A stretch of 64,000 bases of DNA from Meloidogyne chitwoodi (taxonomy: Eukaryota; Nematoda; Chromadorea; Rhabditida; Meloidogynidae): NCBI GenBank assembly GCA_015183035.1, contig JACZZP010000015.1:806001-870000 (forward strand), written 5' to 3'. A program made the translations under genes and the position numbers. Shown piece by piece: positions 31,815 to 44,709 of the stretch; positions within the stretch are counted from its first letter, which is position 1, and every line of letters starts with the position of its first letter. Below the pieces are notes generated by a model that ran no database searches, had not been told where the DNA came from, and saw nothing but the letters and a program-made list of their open reading frames with translations.

Positions 31815-34800
31815 ATGACCCTGTACATGTATTTTAAGTCCGAACAATTTCTGGAACAGCCCGACTTTTCGCAACCATTTTGTTGCGCGCCGATTTTTAA
31901 GTGTATGAAAAAAATTACACTAATTATTTTAGCTGTCACCATGGGTTTCAAAGACTATACATATGCTCCTAATCTCCTTTTTTACGAAAAGCTCGTAGAA
32001 ATGAAAATGATTCTTCCTCCAAGACGACCTGATACGATGTCCGACCAATGTTGGATTGATCTTCAATTGTTATATACGGCATGTATAATTAAATTTAATT
32101 ATTTTAAACTGCTTATTATGATAAATATTATAAAATATATTCAGGATGCTGTTTCTTCTTTGCAAATGGAGTTTAATTCGAATCCTGAAGTTGATGAATA
32201 CATTAAAAAGTTTGAGCATTTTGTTCACCTGTTCTTTGCTAATGAAAAAGTTTTTTGTTATCTTTTAGTAAAAATTCGGTCTTGGTTTGCTCCGATTACC
32301 TCCTTCCCTCCATTAACATAAAAATTAATTCTATTTTTTTAGTTTGATCTCGAAAGTAAATTTATGGAGAATGCAACAGTAGTGTGGGTTTTTTATAGTA
32401 ATAAGTTTATTCAAAAAGAATTTTAGCTATGTAGAACATCGTCGTCCTCCAAAAAATTCAAGAGGAAGACAAAAATGCACGCCATATGGCGTTTACAAGT
32501 TCAAATTAGCGAGGGATACCTTAGACGAATTAGTCACTTACGCCAAAGTTTTAATTGAAAACAAGCATTTGGTAAATATATTTTACATATTAATCAAATA
32601 TAGAAAATAATATCTATTCAGGGATCTGTAACATACATTAACAAGGAGGAAAGAACAATTGAAGTTGCTTTCGAAGATGCAAAAGGCCAGATTATGTTTG
32701 ATGACAATCAAAAATGTACAATTGATATTGAATTTAATGATAGGCAGTATAGGACATGTTTACGTTCTTTAGAGCTTCTTAAAAAAGGAAAAGGAATATC
32801 CGCAATTTTTCCTGATGCGAGAGATTTGGTATTTTTTATTGAATTTATGTGATCATAAATTCTCAAATTTTATCCGATATTTTTTAAGTAAATGATTATT
32901 AGAAGTTTTGATATTAAAACATGAAGAATTATTTAAAATTTTTAAATTAACTTGTTTCTAAATTATTATTTAAGATTACTTATGAAGAGTATCAACGTCA
33001 ATTTAACTGGCACTATCAAAAAAATATATGTAGACAAGTTGAAATTAAATTTGACAAAATGCAAAATCAGGCAATATATTCAATAGTTAAAGGAATACAT
33101 AAAACCGTTCCTTTTGTATTATGGGGCCCACCAGGAACAGGAAAGACTGTTACAATTATTGAATGGTTAAAAATATTATTTGTTGTCAAACTTACATTTT
33201 TTTTAAGTGTTAAACAATTACTTGAAGATCCTCTAAAACGAATTCTCATTTGCACTCCATCGAATATGGCGGCTGATTTGATTGCTCGAAGAATTTATCA
33301 GATGGATATACTCCCGCCAAGTCAGATGAGACGTTATTATAGCCTTGGAAAAAATACTAATGATCGTGATAAAGAATTGGATCCGATAATCAAAATTGAA
33401 AAGTTAATTTTTTATTTTTCAAAAAGACTTCAATTTTGACATTTTACATATTCTAGCTGTGCCTTATTTGGGACAAATGATGAAAGATTTAAATTGGATT
33501 CATATAAAGAGCTTATTAAACAAAATATTCGTTTAATTTTCTCAACACTTGCCTGTTCTGCTTATTTGGAAGAGAGTATAACTGAACCAGATTTTTTCTC
33601 GTTTGTTTTATTGTTTTAAATTTGTAAAAGATCATAATAATATGTCAGTCATATATTTATCGATGAGGCTAGTCAATCTTTTGAACCAGAAACTTTAATT
33701 CCAATAACGCGTTTTGCCACTGAAAATGTGAGGGTTATACTTTGCGGGGATTATCAACAATTGGGTAAAGATATTAAAGAAGTTTTAAATTTAATAAACT
33801 TTTTTTATTTTAGGTGCTGTTTGTAAACCGTATTTTTTAAAAATGCATAAGCAAACGTGTAGTTCATTAATGGAAAGGTTGTTGACTACAGCAATCAAAG
33901 AAAATGCTTACAAGGATGGGTTTGTTTTTGTTTGTTTTTTATAATTTCTATAACATTTGACTTTGAATAATTTCTAGAAAATTTTTATAGTTTTAAATTT
34001 GGATTTTTCTCGAGTTTGTTAGATAGCTTAAAATGTTACTTGAACTCTGAGAATTTCTTACCGTCAAAATTTTTTTTAGACGTACATTTTGCAAGTTAAA
34101 TGAAAGCTATAGATGTCATCCTCGTATAATTGAATTTTCTTCAATAAATTTTTACAATGGTGAATTAATGGCTGTTAGAGAAAAAGAAAGAACAGGATTC
34201 TGTCAGTGGAATTACTTGCCAAGAAAGAATTTCCCAATAATTCTTCATGTTGTTTCCAAAGGTGCTGAGGTTGCTCAGTCAGATGGTGGACGTTCATTTC
34301 ATAATATAGAGGAAGTTGATGTTGTTCTTAAATATATTAAGTTGATAAAAGAAACAATGATTGACGTTAAAGATTGTGAAATTGGCGTTATCAGCCCTTA
34401 TAAACAACAGGTGAGTTTAGGGGCATTATTAAATTTTTATTTAAAATGAATTTAATAATTATAATTTGTATTTCTCCTATTAAAAGTAAAATTAATTTTT
34501 TCATTTCAATGTTTTATAGTTACATTTTGATCAGAGTTTTTCCTTTAAAATTAATATTAAATTTTTAATTCAAATAATTTTAAGACTCAAAAAATCCGTG
34601 AAAAGCTTGCCCATCGTAAAGATATAACAATTGATTCTGTCGAGTCATTTCAAGGCTCCGAGCGTAGAATTATAATTATCAGCTTATCTAGATCAGAACA
34701 ACTTGGATTTCTTTCAGAATATAAGGTATTATTTTTAATAAATTATAGAGATTTAAAATCATAAAAAATAAATTTTTAGAGAATTAACACCTCATTTACT

Positions 34801-36171
34801 CGAGCCAAAGAATTATTAATTGTTATTGTTTCACAGGCTTTTATTAATTTAATAGATCCAAACAACCCAAAGAACTATTGGAAAAAGTTTATTTAAATTT
34901 TTCATTTTTAAATTTTTATATATTAATTTGGTTTTAGGTTCATTCGTTTTTGTATTGAAAATGATGCTGTAACTATTGACAAATTTGCTGGAGAAGACGG
35001 AGGAGAAATTAGTAAAGAAGAAATGGACACATTCAAAGAAAGTATTATGAAAAGCATGCAATTGAATATAAAAACGAGAGGTGAAAGACCTGGTCCTAGA
35101 GTGAAGCAATCTACTTCACCTCAAGCTAATTTACTTGATGAATTGAATGAAGGAACCTCCACAAATAAAGGTTTTATTAATAATTTAAAATTGTTATTTA
35201 AAAAAAATTACGCATTTCAGCAAGTCCAACTCGCAAACTTCATGGCGTAAACCCTACGTCTCTCTTCAAGAAAAGCAGTGATAAAAATACAAATAAATTA
35301 GATAATGTAAATAATAAAACTGCTAATGACAAAAATAAATCAAATGAACATAGAAATAAGGATGACGGAGAATGGCTTTCTGATGATGATGAAGCCGGAA
35401 CTACTTTTTGGGCCAAACATTTTGCTTCATGCAAACCTTCTAATGAACGACCATACAAAAGTTCTGGAGATAATTTTAAAGATATTAATTTTTCTGATGA
35501 TGAAGATGAACCTAAAATTTTTAATTCAAATGCTAAGTTTAAAGAAAAAGAGAAAAGCCCAAAGAAGAGACAAGATGTTGTAATACAAGAAACACAAAAG
35601 TTACCTAACAAAAAGTATACAACTACCAATGAAGTACAAAAAACTAATAAACGACTAGTACCTGTTCAAAAATCATTGATTACAAATAACAAGTTAGGTA
35701 TTTTTAATTTTAACTAGGAGTTGATATATAATTGAATTATTCGCATTATATTTTTTGTGATTAAAATTAAATAAAAGTATTTTTGTTGCTTTTAATATTA
35801 CCTTTTAATTTTCTAGTTTACGCTCAATACGAACTCAACAAACTACTGTTGCTGAACAAATTAGAGTTCGACAAAAAATATCAAAACCAAAATCACCTGG
35901 ACCTTTTACAATTAACTGCCTTGATCTTCCACCTACTGGTCATCCATCTGGTGGTCAATCAGAGTTTTCTGCAGGTGTTGGAATTGATATTGCATCAAAC
36001 TTAGATGGACAGAGAGCACAAAATAGTCCCTCAACTTCAGTACACGCACAAGCTGGGGAATATTACAACAATGAATTTGGTATGGCTTTAGATGAATTAC
36101 TTGCTCGAAATAATGCCATAAATTATTCAAAAACCGAACAAGCTAAGAAAAATAATTGTACTATTGTTTAG
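31815..36171 (+). CDS. MOV10-like superfamily 1 RNA helicase
   Basis: A multi-exon gene ends at stop 36169-36171. Helicase motifs in order: WGPPGTGKTVTI (motif I, ~33121), LICTPSNMAADLIARR (Ia), FIDEASQSFEPE (II, ~33660), LCGDYQQLG (III), LNESYRCHPRIIEFSS (IV), GVISPYKQQ, TIDSVESFQGSERR (V, ~34630) and NTSFTRAKELLIV (VI). DEAS rather than DEAG/DEAA in motif II, and the overall layout, fit the MOV10/Armitage/SDE3 branch (in C. elegans the ERI-6/7-like group), often linked to small-RNA pathways. The N-terminal ~300 residues contain CTPYGVYKFKLARDTLDELV. The C-terminal ~400 residues are Asn/Lys/Ser-rich and unstructured. The start is uncertain: ATG 31815 overlaps the MULE target duplication; ATG 31941 (MGFKDYTYAPN) is an alternative. 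The second intron seems to use a GC donor. Confidence 0.85.
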
Positions 36172-37215
36172 AGATTTTCAAAGTTTTTTTAATATTGTAA
36201 TATTTTTTTGTCTTTAATATTAGAATTTTGTCTTTTTTTAAAAAGATTTTTAATCAATCATTTTCTTGTAAATTAAAAGTTTAATAATCTTTGCCTTCAA
36301 TTAGCTTCATTTTTTTCAATTTCGTTAAATTTAATTTATTAATTTTTTTTTATTAAATTTTAAAATCGGAACTATAAATTGATAAAGATTAATAAAGTAA
36401 AGTAAAGAAAACACAAAGTCACTTGGGACAAAAATAACAAATTTTTTTCTTTTTTATTTGACAAAAGATTGTCCATCAATTTGTTACACAATCAAAAAAA
36501 ATGTTTTTTAATCTATTTGACAAAAAACGGATAGTGGGAGTGATAGATATATATCCTTTTTTACTTACCTAATTCCCAATGGAGCGGAAAAGGAAGTCAG
36601 CGCACATGACAACTAAATCCTTAACGAATTTTTTAATATAATGAAATATGTTCCCTAAATAGTAGAAAATCAAATTTAAAATTTATTTTATATAAAGAAT
36701 GAAAAAGGTTTCTTATTAGTTCCTTTTAAAAATTAAATTAACCTGAATTTTAAAAATTAATTTTTATTTAATACATAACATTTAGTAGTATTTATATTAA
36801 AATCTCTTTAATAATTTAGTTGTCATACATTTTGCTAATCTTCTTTTCCTTCCTATTAGGAATTAGAGAAGCACTTTTGTTTTATTAAATAATAATATTT
36901 AATAAGCTTAAGATACTTGTTATTGGAATATAAAAGATTATTAATATATAATAAATTTGTAGAAATTGTTAAATCTTTGAACTTATTTTTACTTTTTTCC
37001 TTTAATTCATTACCAATTAATATTTAAATAAATATCTATTAAAAATTCAAATACATATAATTAACTTTAATATAAAAAAGAGATCATTCTAATTAATAAA
37101 AACACAAATTATGTATGAGAATATTATAGTAAAATATTATATATAACTTTAAATTTTATATAAAATTTTTATTTCATAAATTTTTTCTTTAATAAAAAAT
37201 TCTTTTCATATTTTC
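36172..37215. other. Convergent intergenic region
   Basis: About 1 kb between the helicase stop and the 3' end of the neuropeptide gene. Two TTTGACAAAA phrases stand at ~36457 and ~36517, and an AATAAAGTAAAGTAAAG stretch near 36390. Nothing coding is visible. Confidence 0.5.
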
Positions 37216-37736
37216 TCAAAGAAATCCTGCCATAGGTCGAGGTCCATAACCAAACGAATTATAATCAAAACGTTTTGAAGGTAATCTATTAAAAAAATAA
37301 TTAAATAAAAATATTTTTTTTTAATTTTCTTACCCTCCATAAGCTAATCCATTGGATGGTAAATAAAAACTGTCAAGAAAATCAAAGCGTTTTTGTTGTG
37401 GAAAGTCATAATAACCATCGGCAAGTTCAAAACGTTTAGCTTGTGGTTGCTGTTGGAAAAAGAGATTTTCTTGTGGGGCAAATAAGCGTTTTGCTGATGG
37501 GGCCTTTTGTTGTGACTGAGCTTCATAAACAGAAGAAGCTTCTTTATTATTATCATCACTACGTTTCAGAAAGGAACGAGGAGAAAATGCATCAGTGCTA
37601 TAAATAAATGAGAAATAATAAAATATTTAAATATAATAATATACCTTATTGCCAAAATTAAAAGGCAAATAAACATCATTCGTCCAAAATTTCCAAAAGA
37701 TTTTTTTATAGAGAAGAACATTCTTTGTGAATTCAT
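37216..37736 (-). CDS. Neuropeptide-like precursor (KR-processed)
   Basis: Three exons (37736-37646, 37596-37334, 37285-37216) give about 140 residues with short GT-AG introns. The N-terminus has a hydrophobic core (MMFICLLILAI) typical of a signal peptide. The mature part is cut by several Lys-Arg sites: after SFLKR, SAKR, QAKR, QQKR and PSKR. The released peptides would be LFAPQENLFFQQQPQA, FELADGYYDFPQQ, FDFLDSFYLPSNGLAYGGLPS and FDYNSFGYGPRPMAGFL. Three begin with F(D/E), a related series as in NLP precursors. No C-terminal Gly-Lys-Arg amidation signal is seen, so the peptides would carry free C-termini. The series is loosely reminiscent of orcokinin/NLP-type peptides, but I cannot assign a named nlp gene. 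Confidence 0.8.
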
Positions 37737-40700
37737 AATTTTAATAATAATAATATTTTATTTTTTAAAAACGTTATTGCCAAAGTAATTTTGTTGTTAG
37801 GGATTTTGTTAGAAAAGAAGAAGATTATAAATATTTAAAAAATTGTTTTTTTAAGAAGCTAAAAAAATCTTTTTTATAATAAAAAATCTTATCTTTAAAA
37901 ATTAAATAAAAGAAATATATGGCTTTTTGAGATTTGTTAATTTTATTGCTTTTAGAAAATTTAATTTTAAAAAAAGAAAAATAAATTATTTTAAAAAAAG
38001 AAGAGAAGGTCTTCCTTCCCCCACTTTTCCCTTTTTTTCAATTTTTGTTTTTTATTCTCAAATAAATTGTTAAATTTTAATAAAATTCTTTACTCCTAAA
38101 TGATTATAAAAAAAAGGAAAGAATTTTTGTTTGATAAATGAAAAGGCACGAACAGATGAAAATTAGCTGATGGCACGAACATTATTAAATAATATAAAGA
38201 AGAATGATATCTTTTCTTCTTTTTTTATATGCCAAACAAAAATGGGCGTGATAAATTTAATTCTAACGGAGAGGGCGGAGAATAAATAATTTATTATTAA
38301 ATTTATAATGAAACTTACGGACAAAAAAAAAAGATTTGCGGAAACCTTTGAGAATTTAGAGTATATTGGTATATCCCAATTAAATATATCTTTGGAATAA
38401 ATAAATAATAATATATTTTTATATAAAATACTAGAATTTATTATTAATATAATTTTTGGACAGATTTTGAATTAAATTGGATATATAATATTACTTTAGT
38501 TAATTAAATAATTTTGAGACAAAAATGAAAGAAAAGAGTAATGAACTTTAAAATTAATAAAAAAATGAAAAGAAATATTAATTATTTAATAAATTAATTT
38601 AATTTATTAAAATAAAGTATATTTTAATAAATTATTTTAAATAATTTCATTTTTATCTATTTTCTTAATATTTTTAATTCAAAGAATTTAAAAAAAGAAA
38701 AAAGAATCTTTTGTCTTTAAACCTGCAAAAAAAAAAATAAAAAATATTTTTTAATTAAAAATTCAAATTTAAAAATAGTTTTAAAATTTCTTATCTTTTT
38801 ATTTTATAGCTGGATTGAATAATAAAATTATATTTATTCCAAGAAAAATCGGAAATATTTAAATTTATTATATTCAACAATTATTCTGTTCATTGAGCTA
38901 AAAAAAAAATTTGTTAATTAGTCTTATTATATTTTTTTAGTCGAATAGTGTAAAAATAAGAAAAAATTAAAAAAAATTTTTAATAATAATACTTAAAATT
39001 AAAAAATAAAATAAATTGAGAATATAAATAAGAAAATCTTTTAATAAATATTTTAAAATATATATAATTAAATAAATAAATTTATATTTTAAAATATTAA
39101 AGATTAAATATTTTAAAAAATTTAACAAAAGTAATTTTCTAGTTGTAAATAATAATTATAAATTTTAAAATAATAATTTAATGTTAATATCCAATTAATT
39201 ATTTAATTTTTAAATTTACCTATTTTGTTACGACAGTCGAATCTTCTTTTTATTTAATTTTTAGAAAAATAAATAATTTTTATTAAAAATTAACAAAATT
39301 TGGATAAAAAATATTCTTCCAAAAATAAAAAAAAATAAAATTTTCTATAATAAATTTAATTGAATATAATAAGTATTTCAATGTCTTCTTTTCCTTAAAA
39401 AATATTTTGGTAAATTCTCATGACCACGTGTTTTTAGAAAAAAAAAATAAATAAATAATTTAATAAAATAACGGGGAGATCATAAATAAATAAATAAAAA
39501 TACTCAAATTTCTTTTTTATTTTTATTCTTTAATCATTTCTTTTTTTTTTATGTGAAATTATTATATTTATATAAATGTTTAAATGAAATATGAATACTT
39601 TTTTATTAAAAATTATATATTTGTAAAACCTTTGTAGAATTTTTTATTTTATTTATATAATTTTTGATATTTATTTTATTTCTTTTTATTTTTTAATTTA
39701 ATTTTGTTTGTCAATTCTTTTAAAAAAACTGTAAAAATAATTTAATGACAAAATGCCAATGTAAAACAATAAAAAGAATTATTTTAAATTTTCCCTTAAA
39801 TTTTATTTATTTAATTTCCTTTTATCTCAGAATTGGCCTGTTCTTTTTAAATTTAATTTTAAAATATATTATAGAGGTTAAAAATATTTATAATTTATTA
39901 TTATTTTTATAAAAAATAATAATAATTTTTAATGACATTTCGTTTCAGTTTTTAATAAATTACCAAGTAAATATAAAAAGGAAAACTGTTAAATAATTTA
40001 ATAATTTAACAAAATAATAATTTTTAATTAGAAACCTAATTTTAGAAAATATTAAAAAAAAAAGATTATATTAATTAATTATTTTAATTAAAAATTTAAT
40101 TTTATAAAATATTAATTAATTTATTATTTTAATTAATAAATTAATTAAATAAATATTTTTAATTAATTTTTATATTTTATTTATTTTTTTAATAAAAAGA
40201 GACTTTAAATTAATAAAAATGACGAGAATGAAAAAAAGATTTATTTAATAAGTCTACTGGTACATTATTAATAATTAAAAAATGTTTTTGTTTAGAAGTA
40301 AATCTTTTTTCTTTTTTTTTTTAATTTTTAGCAATGACAGGAGAGATTAATAAAAAATGAAAAGATGTTTAAATATATATATATTTTTGCTACTTTTTTA
40401 TTAAAAAATATCTTTTTATTAAAAATATTAATTTTTAAAAATAATTAAAAAATATTTTGAATTAAAATAAATATTTAAAATATTTTAATAAATTAAATAA
40501 TATATTAATATAATTAATTAAATATTTTTATTGCTCATATTAGTAGAAGAAAAAAATAATATTTAGTAATTTATCTCATTTTTAATTCTTTACAAAATTT
40601 TTAACAAATATAATCTTAAAAAATTTTTTTTTTTAATTTTAGGCTTAAAAATATTAAAAAATTAAAGTATTTAAATAAATATTATTAATTTACTTGAAGG

Positions 40701-41180
40701 ATATTGACGCATTTTAAAATTTGTTTATAATATATATTTTAAAATTGAAGAAAAAATATTTTTTTTTTGCAAAAACTATTTATCATTTTAATAAAATAAA
40801 TATATTTTAAATTTATTAAAGTACATCATTCTTTTTAGAAAAAAGAAACAAATGAAGTAATAAATAATATAAATATTATTTACTAATATATTAGAATTAT
40901 TTAAAAGAATTTTAAATAAAATAATAAAAAGAATAATATATTTTAATTATTTTCAGAAAAAAAAAATAATAAAAAATATATTAACAAAATATTAAAAAAT
41001 ACTAATAAATTTAGAAAGAAAGATGATGAATATTAAGTTAAATATAAAATAAATAAATATTTAATTTAATTAGAAAAAATATTTAATTTTAAAGAATAAA
41101 AAAGAAAAAAAAATATTATAAAAATAAATAAATATAAAAGAAAAACAAATAATTAAAATAAATAAATATAATAATTCTAT
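37737..41180. other. AT-rich gene-free region
   Basis: Contains the neuropeptide promoter (right side of 37736) and 3' flank of the RASEF gene. No exon or repeat beyond A/T runs was seen in about 3.4 kb. Confidence 0.55.
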
Positions 41181-44100
41181 TTAATTACCACAACTCATAC
41201 ATTTCCATTTCTTTTTGTCAGAACTTTGTAAAATTAAAGCAGTTTGTTTTAAATGATCATCTTCTGATTTCATCATTGCTCTTTAAATTATTTAAAATTA
41301 AATAATTTAAATAAAACAAACCCAACAAGAAGTAATAAAGCAGTTTCAACATTTGTCCCATCTAATGCACTAGTTTCAATAAAATCAGTAGATAATAACT
41401 TTTAAATAAATATTATTAAATTATTTTAATAAAAAAACCTCGGCAAGGTTTTCTCCTTCCTTTTTTGAAACAAAACTTGAAGAATCTTCATGAGCACCAG
41501 GAGCATTACGCAAATCAATTTTATTACCAACTAATAATATTGGAACTTCTTTCATTGTTGAGTCCTGTGCATCCTTTTTTTAGTTTATTTTTAATTCATT
41601 TATAAATTTACAAAATAAAATAAATATTGGGAAAAGTTATTGGAATGACCCAAAAAATAAAAAATAAATTTTATTATCAACGACCTTGACTGTTTCAATC
41701 CAATCACGAATTCGTAAAAATGATCTATCAATAGAACAATCATAAACAAGAATAGCTCCATCTGCTCTTCTAAAATAAGAATTACAAAGACTTCTAAATC
41801 TTTCTTGACCAGCAGTATCCCTTTAAAAAAGAAAAGAAAATATTTTTTTAATTTAATTTTAAAAACCATAATTGTACAGCAATATTTTGAGTACCAACTC
41901 GAACACTTTTTACATGAAAATCAACTCCTTAAATTTAAAAATAATTTATTAATATAATTAAATATTACCCAAAGTGCTGGCAATATTTTGTTGAAATGCT
42001 CCTTTAATAATTCTCATAATTATTGAAGATTTTCCAACAGAAGCATCCCCACACATTACAACACGAAATGTTCGATCTGGAGTACCAGAAAATTCTTGGA
42101 TAAACTTAAAGAATTTTTAAATTAAAATAAAATAAAATTGTTTAAGAAGAAAAAACAAAATATTAATATATTATAGTATTATTTTAGATTCAAAAATTAA
42201 TTTTTTTGACTAAATATTTTGAAATAAATTAAATTATAATTAAATTTTGTCTAGCAATGAATGTACTTTTAAATTTAAAATTAAATTTTATTTTACCATT
42301 CCACCATTCATCATAGAATTAGGCGAAAATTGTCTCATCATAAGCATATGTTGTTGATGAGGGTCTAATCCCCCAGTCATTGTAGATTGATTATCTACTG
42401 ATGCACAACGAAATAATTCCAAATCTGAGGAAGATGTTGTTCGCGAACAGCCTCCACGTTGAGGAAATCCTGAGTCTTGAGAAAATTTGTATGATTGACT
42501 AAAAGGTTTATTATTATCAGCTAAAAGGTCATCCCAAGGGGGAATATATATTTGTTTCCAATAATTGTTGCTATTTAATTCCATTTTAATAAATTAATTT
42601 ATAATTTGTTTAAATTAAATATTTAAAATAAATTTTAAATTAAATAAATATTTGTTAAAAAAATCAAAGACTATTTAATTGCTCTCTTAATTTATCCTTA
42701 ATCTCTTATATTCAAATTGTTTTACTTGTGATCGCCAGACATTTAAATTAATAACCTAACCTTCTCTATCTCTCTCTTCCCCTTTTATTACTTATATTTC
42801 TTCATTTAACAAACAAACCATTATCGTCATCAATAGCATTCATTGTATTGGGAATATGGTGAGATGCTGGAGTGTAAGTACCTCCATCTGGGTAAGATGT
42901 TGCTGAATCATGTCGAGAATATGGAGTTAGATAAGTGCCAAATGAAGGATTCTTTTGTAACTATAAATTAATATAAATTAAAAAAGAAAAGGTAGAATAA
43001 ACTTTTTAGGAAAAGAATTTTTTATTTTGATTTAAAAGAAAACTTTTATTTGATAATAATTAAAGGAATTTTAAATATAACTAACCATATTCATTTGTTT
43101 AATTACTGAAGTTCTTTGATCAAGTGCATCACGTAAATTACCATTAGTATCATGAAGACGTTTATTAGCATCACTAATAAAAAAAATAATATTATTATTA
43201 AATAATAATAATATTAACTAAAGTAATTGTAATTGTCTTTGTATTTGTTCAGCTTCAATAGCATTAGGTTGACTATTATCATTAAGAGATTGAAGAAGTG
43301 TTTTATTTTCATATTCTGATTTAATTTCAGTTAATTCTGCTTTAATTAAAGTCATTTCCAAATGATTTTCTGCCAAATTATTTTTTAATGTTCTATTCTC
43401 TCTAGCAATTTCCTTAAAAATATTTTTAAAATTTAATAAATTATTTTAAATTATTTGAATAATTAATTAATTAATAAGAGGGAAAAAGAAATAAACAATA
43501 AAAAATTCAAATAAAATATTTATAAATTATTAAAAATTATTACCTCTAATTTTTCTTTAAGAGTTTCCTGATTTCCATTCTTTTGTGCTTCTTTTTTCAA
43601 CATTTTTTCCATTTTTTGTAAATGTTCAATATTTCCTTGAAGTTCAGACATTTCAGCTTCAAGACGTTCTTTTAATTCTTCTTTTTCTTTAGCTAATTTT
43701 TCACGTTCCTTTTTTTTAAATAAATAAATATAAATAAATATATTTTATTTACCTCTTCTCTAGCTTTTTTTTCTGCTATTAATAATTGTTGATCAATTTC
43801 ATTTTCAAGTGCTTGCATTCTTTTATTATAATTTTCACGTTCACTTAATTTTAAGAGTAATTAATTAATTTTTTTAAATAATACGCTTTTTGTTGTTGAT
43901 GTAAACGTTCATTTTCATCACGTTTTTGATCAATTTCACGGCACAAATTGCCAACTACTTCTTCAAATCGGTTCATAATTTGAGGTACTCCAGAAGATTG
44001 GAGTTCTTCATAAAGTTGAAGAACTTCATCTTTACTATAAAATAAATAAATAAATTAATTAATTAATTAATATTTAAATATTATAAAATATCTTCTCTTA

Positions 44101-44709
44101 AAAAAGAGTTTTTTTAATATTTTATTAAAATATATTTAATTTAAATAAAATTACTAATTAATTACCAAGGAATATCTAAAGTCATTTGTGGTGGTCCTCT
44201 CATTGTTTGATTTTTTGTTAATCTTGGAGGTTTTGGTCTTTGTCTTTGAATCATTACTTTACTACTTCCTTCTTCATTATTATCTCCTCCATTTCCTTCA
44301 ATTTCCAATTCTTCTTCTTCAACAATTTCCATTCTTCCTTGCTCTTCTCTCCTTTCTTCTGTATTATCACCATAATATTCATTAGAACTAATTTTACGTT
44401 GCATTCCTCCAAATCCACGTGATTCCCCTTTATAAAGAGTTTCTTCAAAACCAGCACAAAATTCTTCTTTGTCAATAAAACCAGAACTTTTGTTAATAAA
44501 AATATTATTAATTTTATTTAAAAAAATAAATACTTATTAGTATCCAAACAAGAAAAAATAAAAATAATTTCTTCATCACAAAGTTGTGGACAAACTTGAT
44601 GTAAGTCTTCTTTAGTTAAATAACCCTTTTGTCCACGATCACATTGATCAAAAAGATCACCAACTCTTGAATTATTATTTGTATTATTTTTATCGTTATT
44701 GTTACTCAT
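41181..44709 (-). CDS. rsef-1: RASEF/Rab45-like: EF-hands, coiled coil, Rab GTPase
   Basis: Starts at ATG 44709 (MSNNNDKNNTNNNSRVGDLF). EF-hand region: FDQCDRGQKGYLTKEDL and LDTNKSGFIDKEEF. Then an acidic linker, WKDEVLQLYEELQSSG, and a coiled coil of about 200 residues (ERLHQQQKR...KEELKERLEAEMSELQ). The C-terminal Rab domain has GDASVGKSS (G1), STLGVDF (switch I), WDTAGQERFRS (G3), VGNKID (G4) and ETSALDG (G5). This order matches RASEF and C. elegans RSEF-1. The coiled-coil part and the GTPase part are separated by ~230 bases; a GTTTGT donor near 42800 and an AG acceptor before CAACAATTATTGG (near 42570) join them in frame, so I call one gene. ATG 42584 would otherwise start a shorter Rab-only form. 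The C-terminus is KWKCMSCGN, not a standard Rab prenylation end. Confidence 0.87.
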
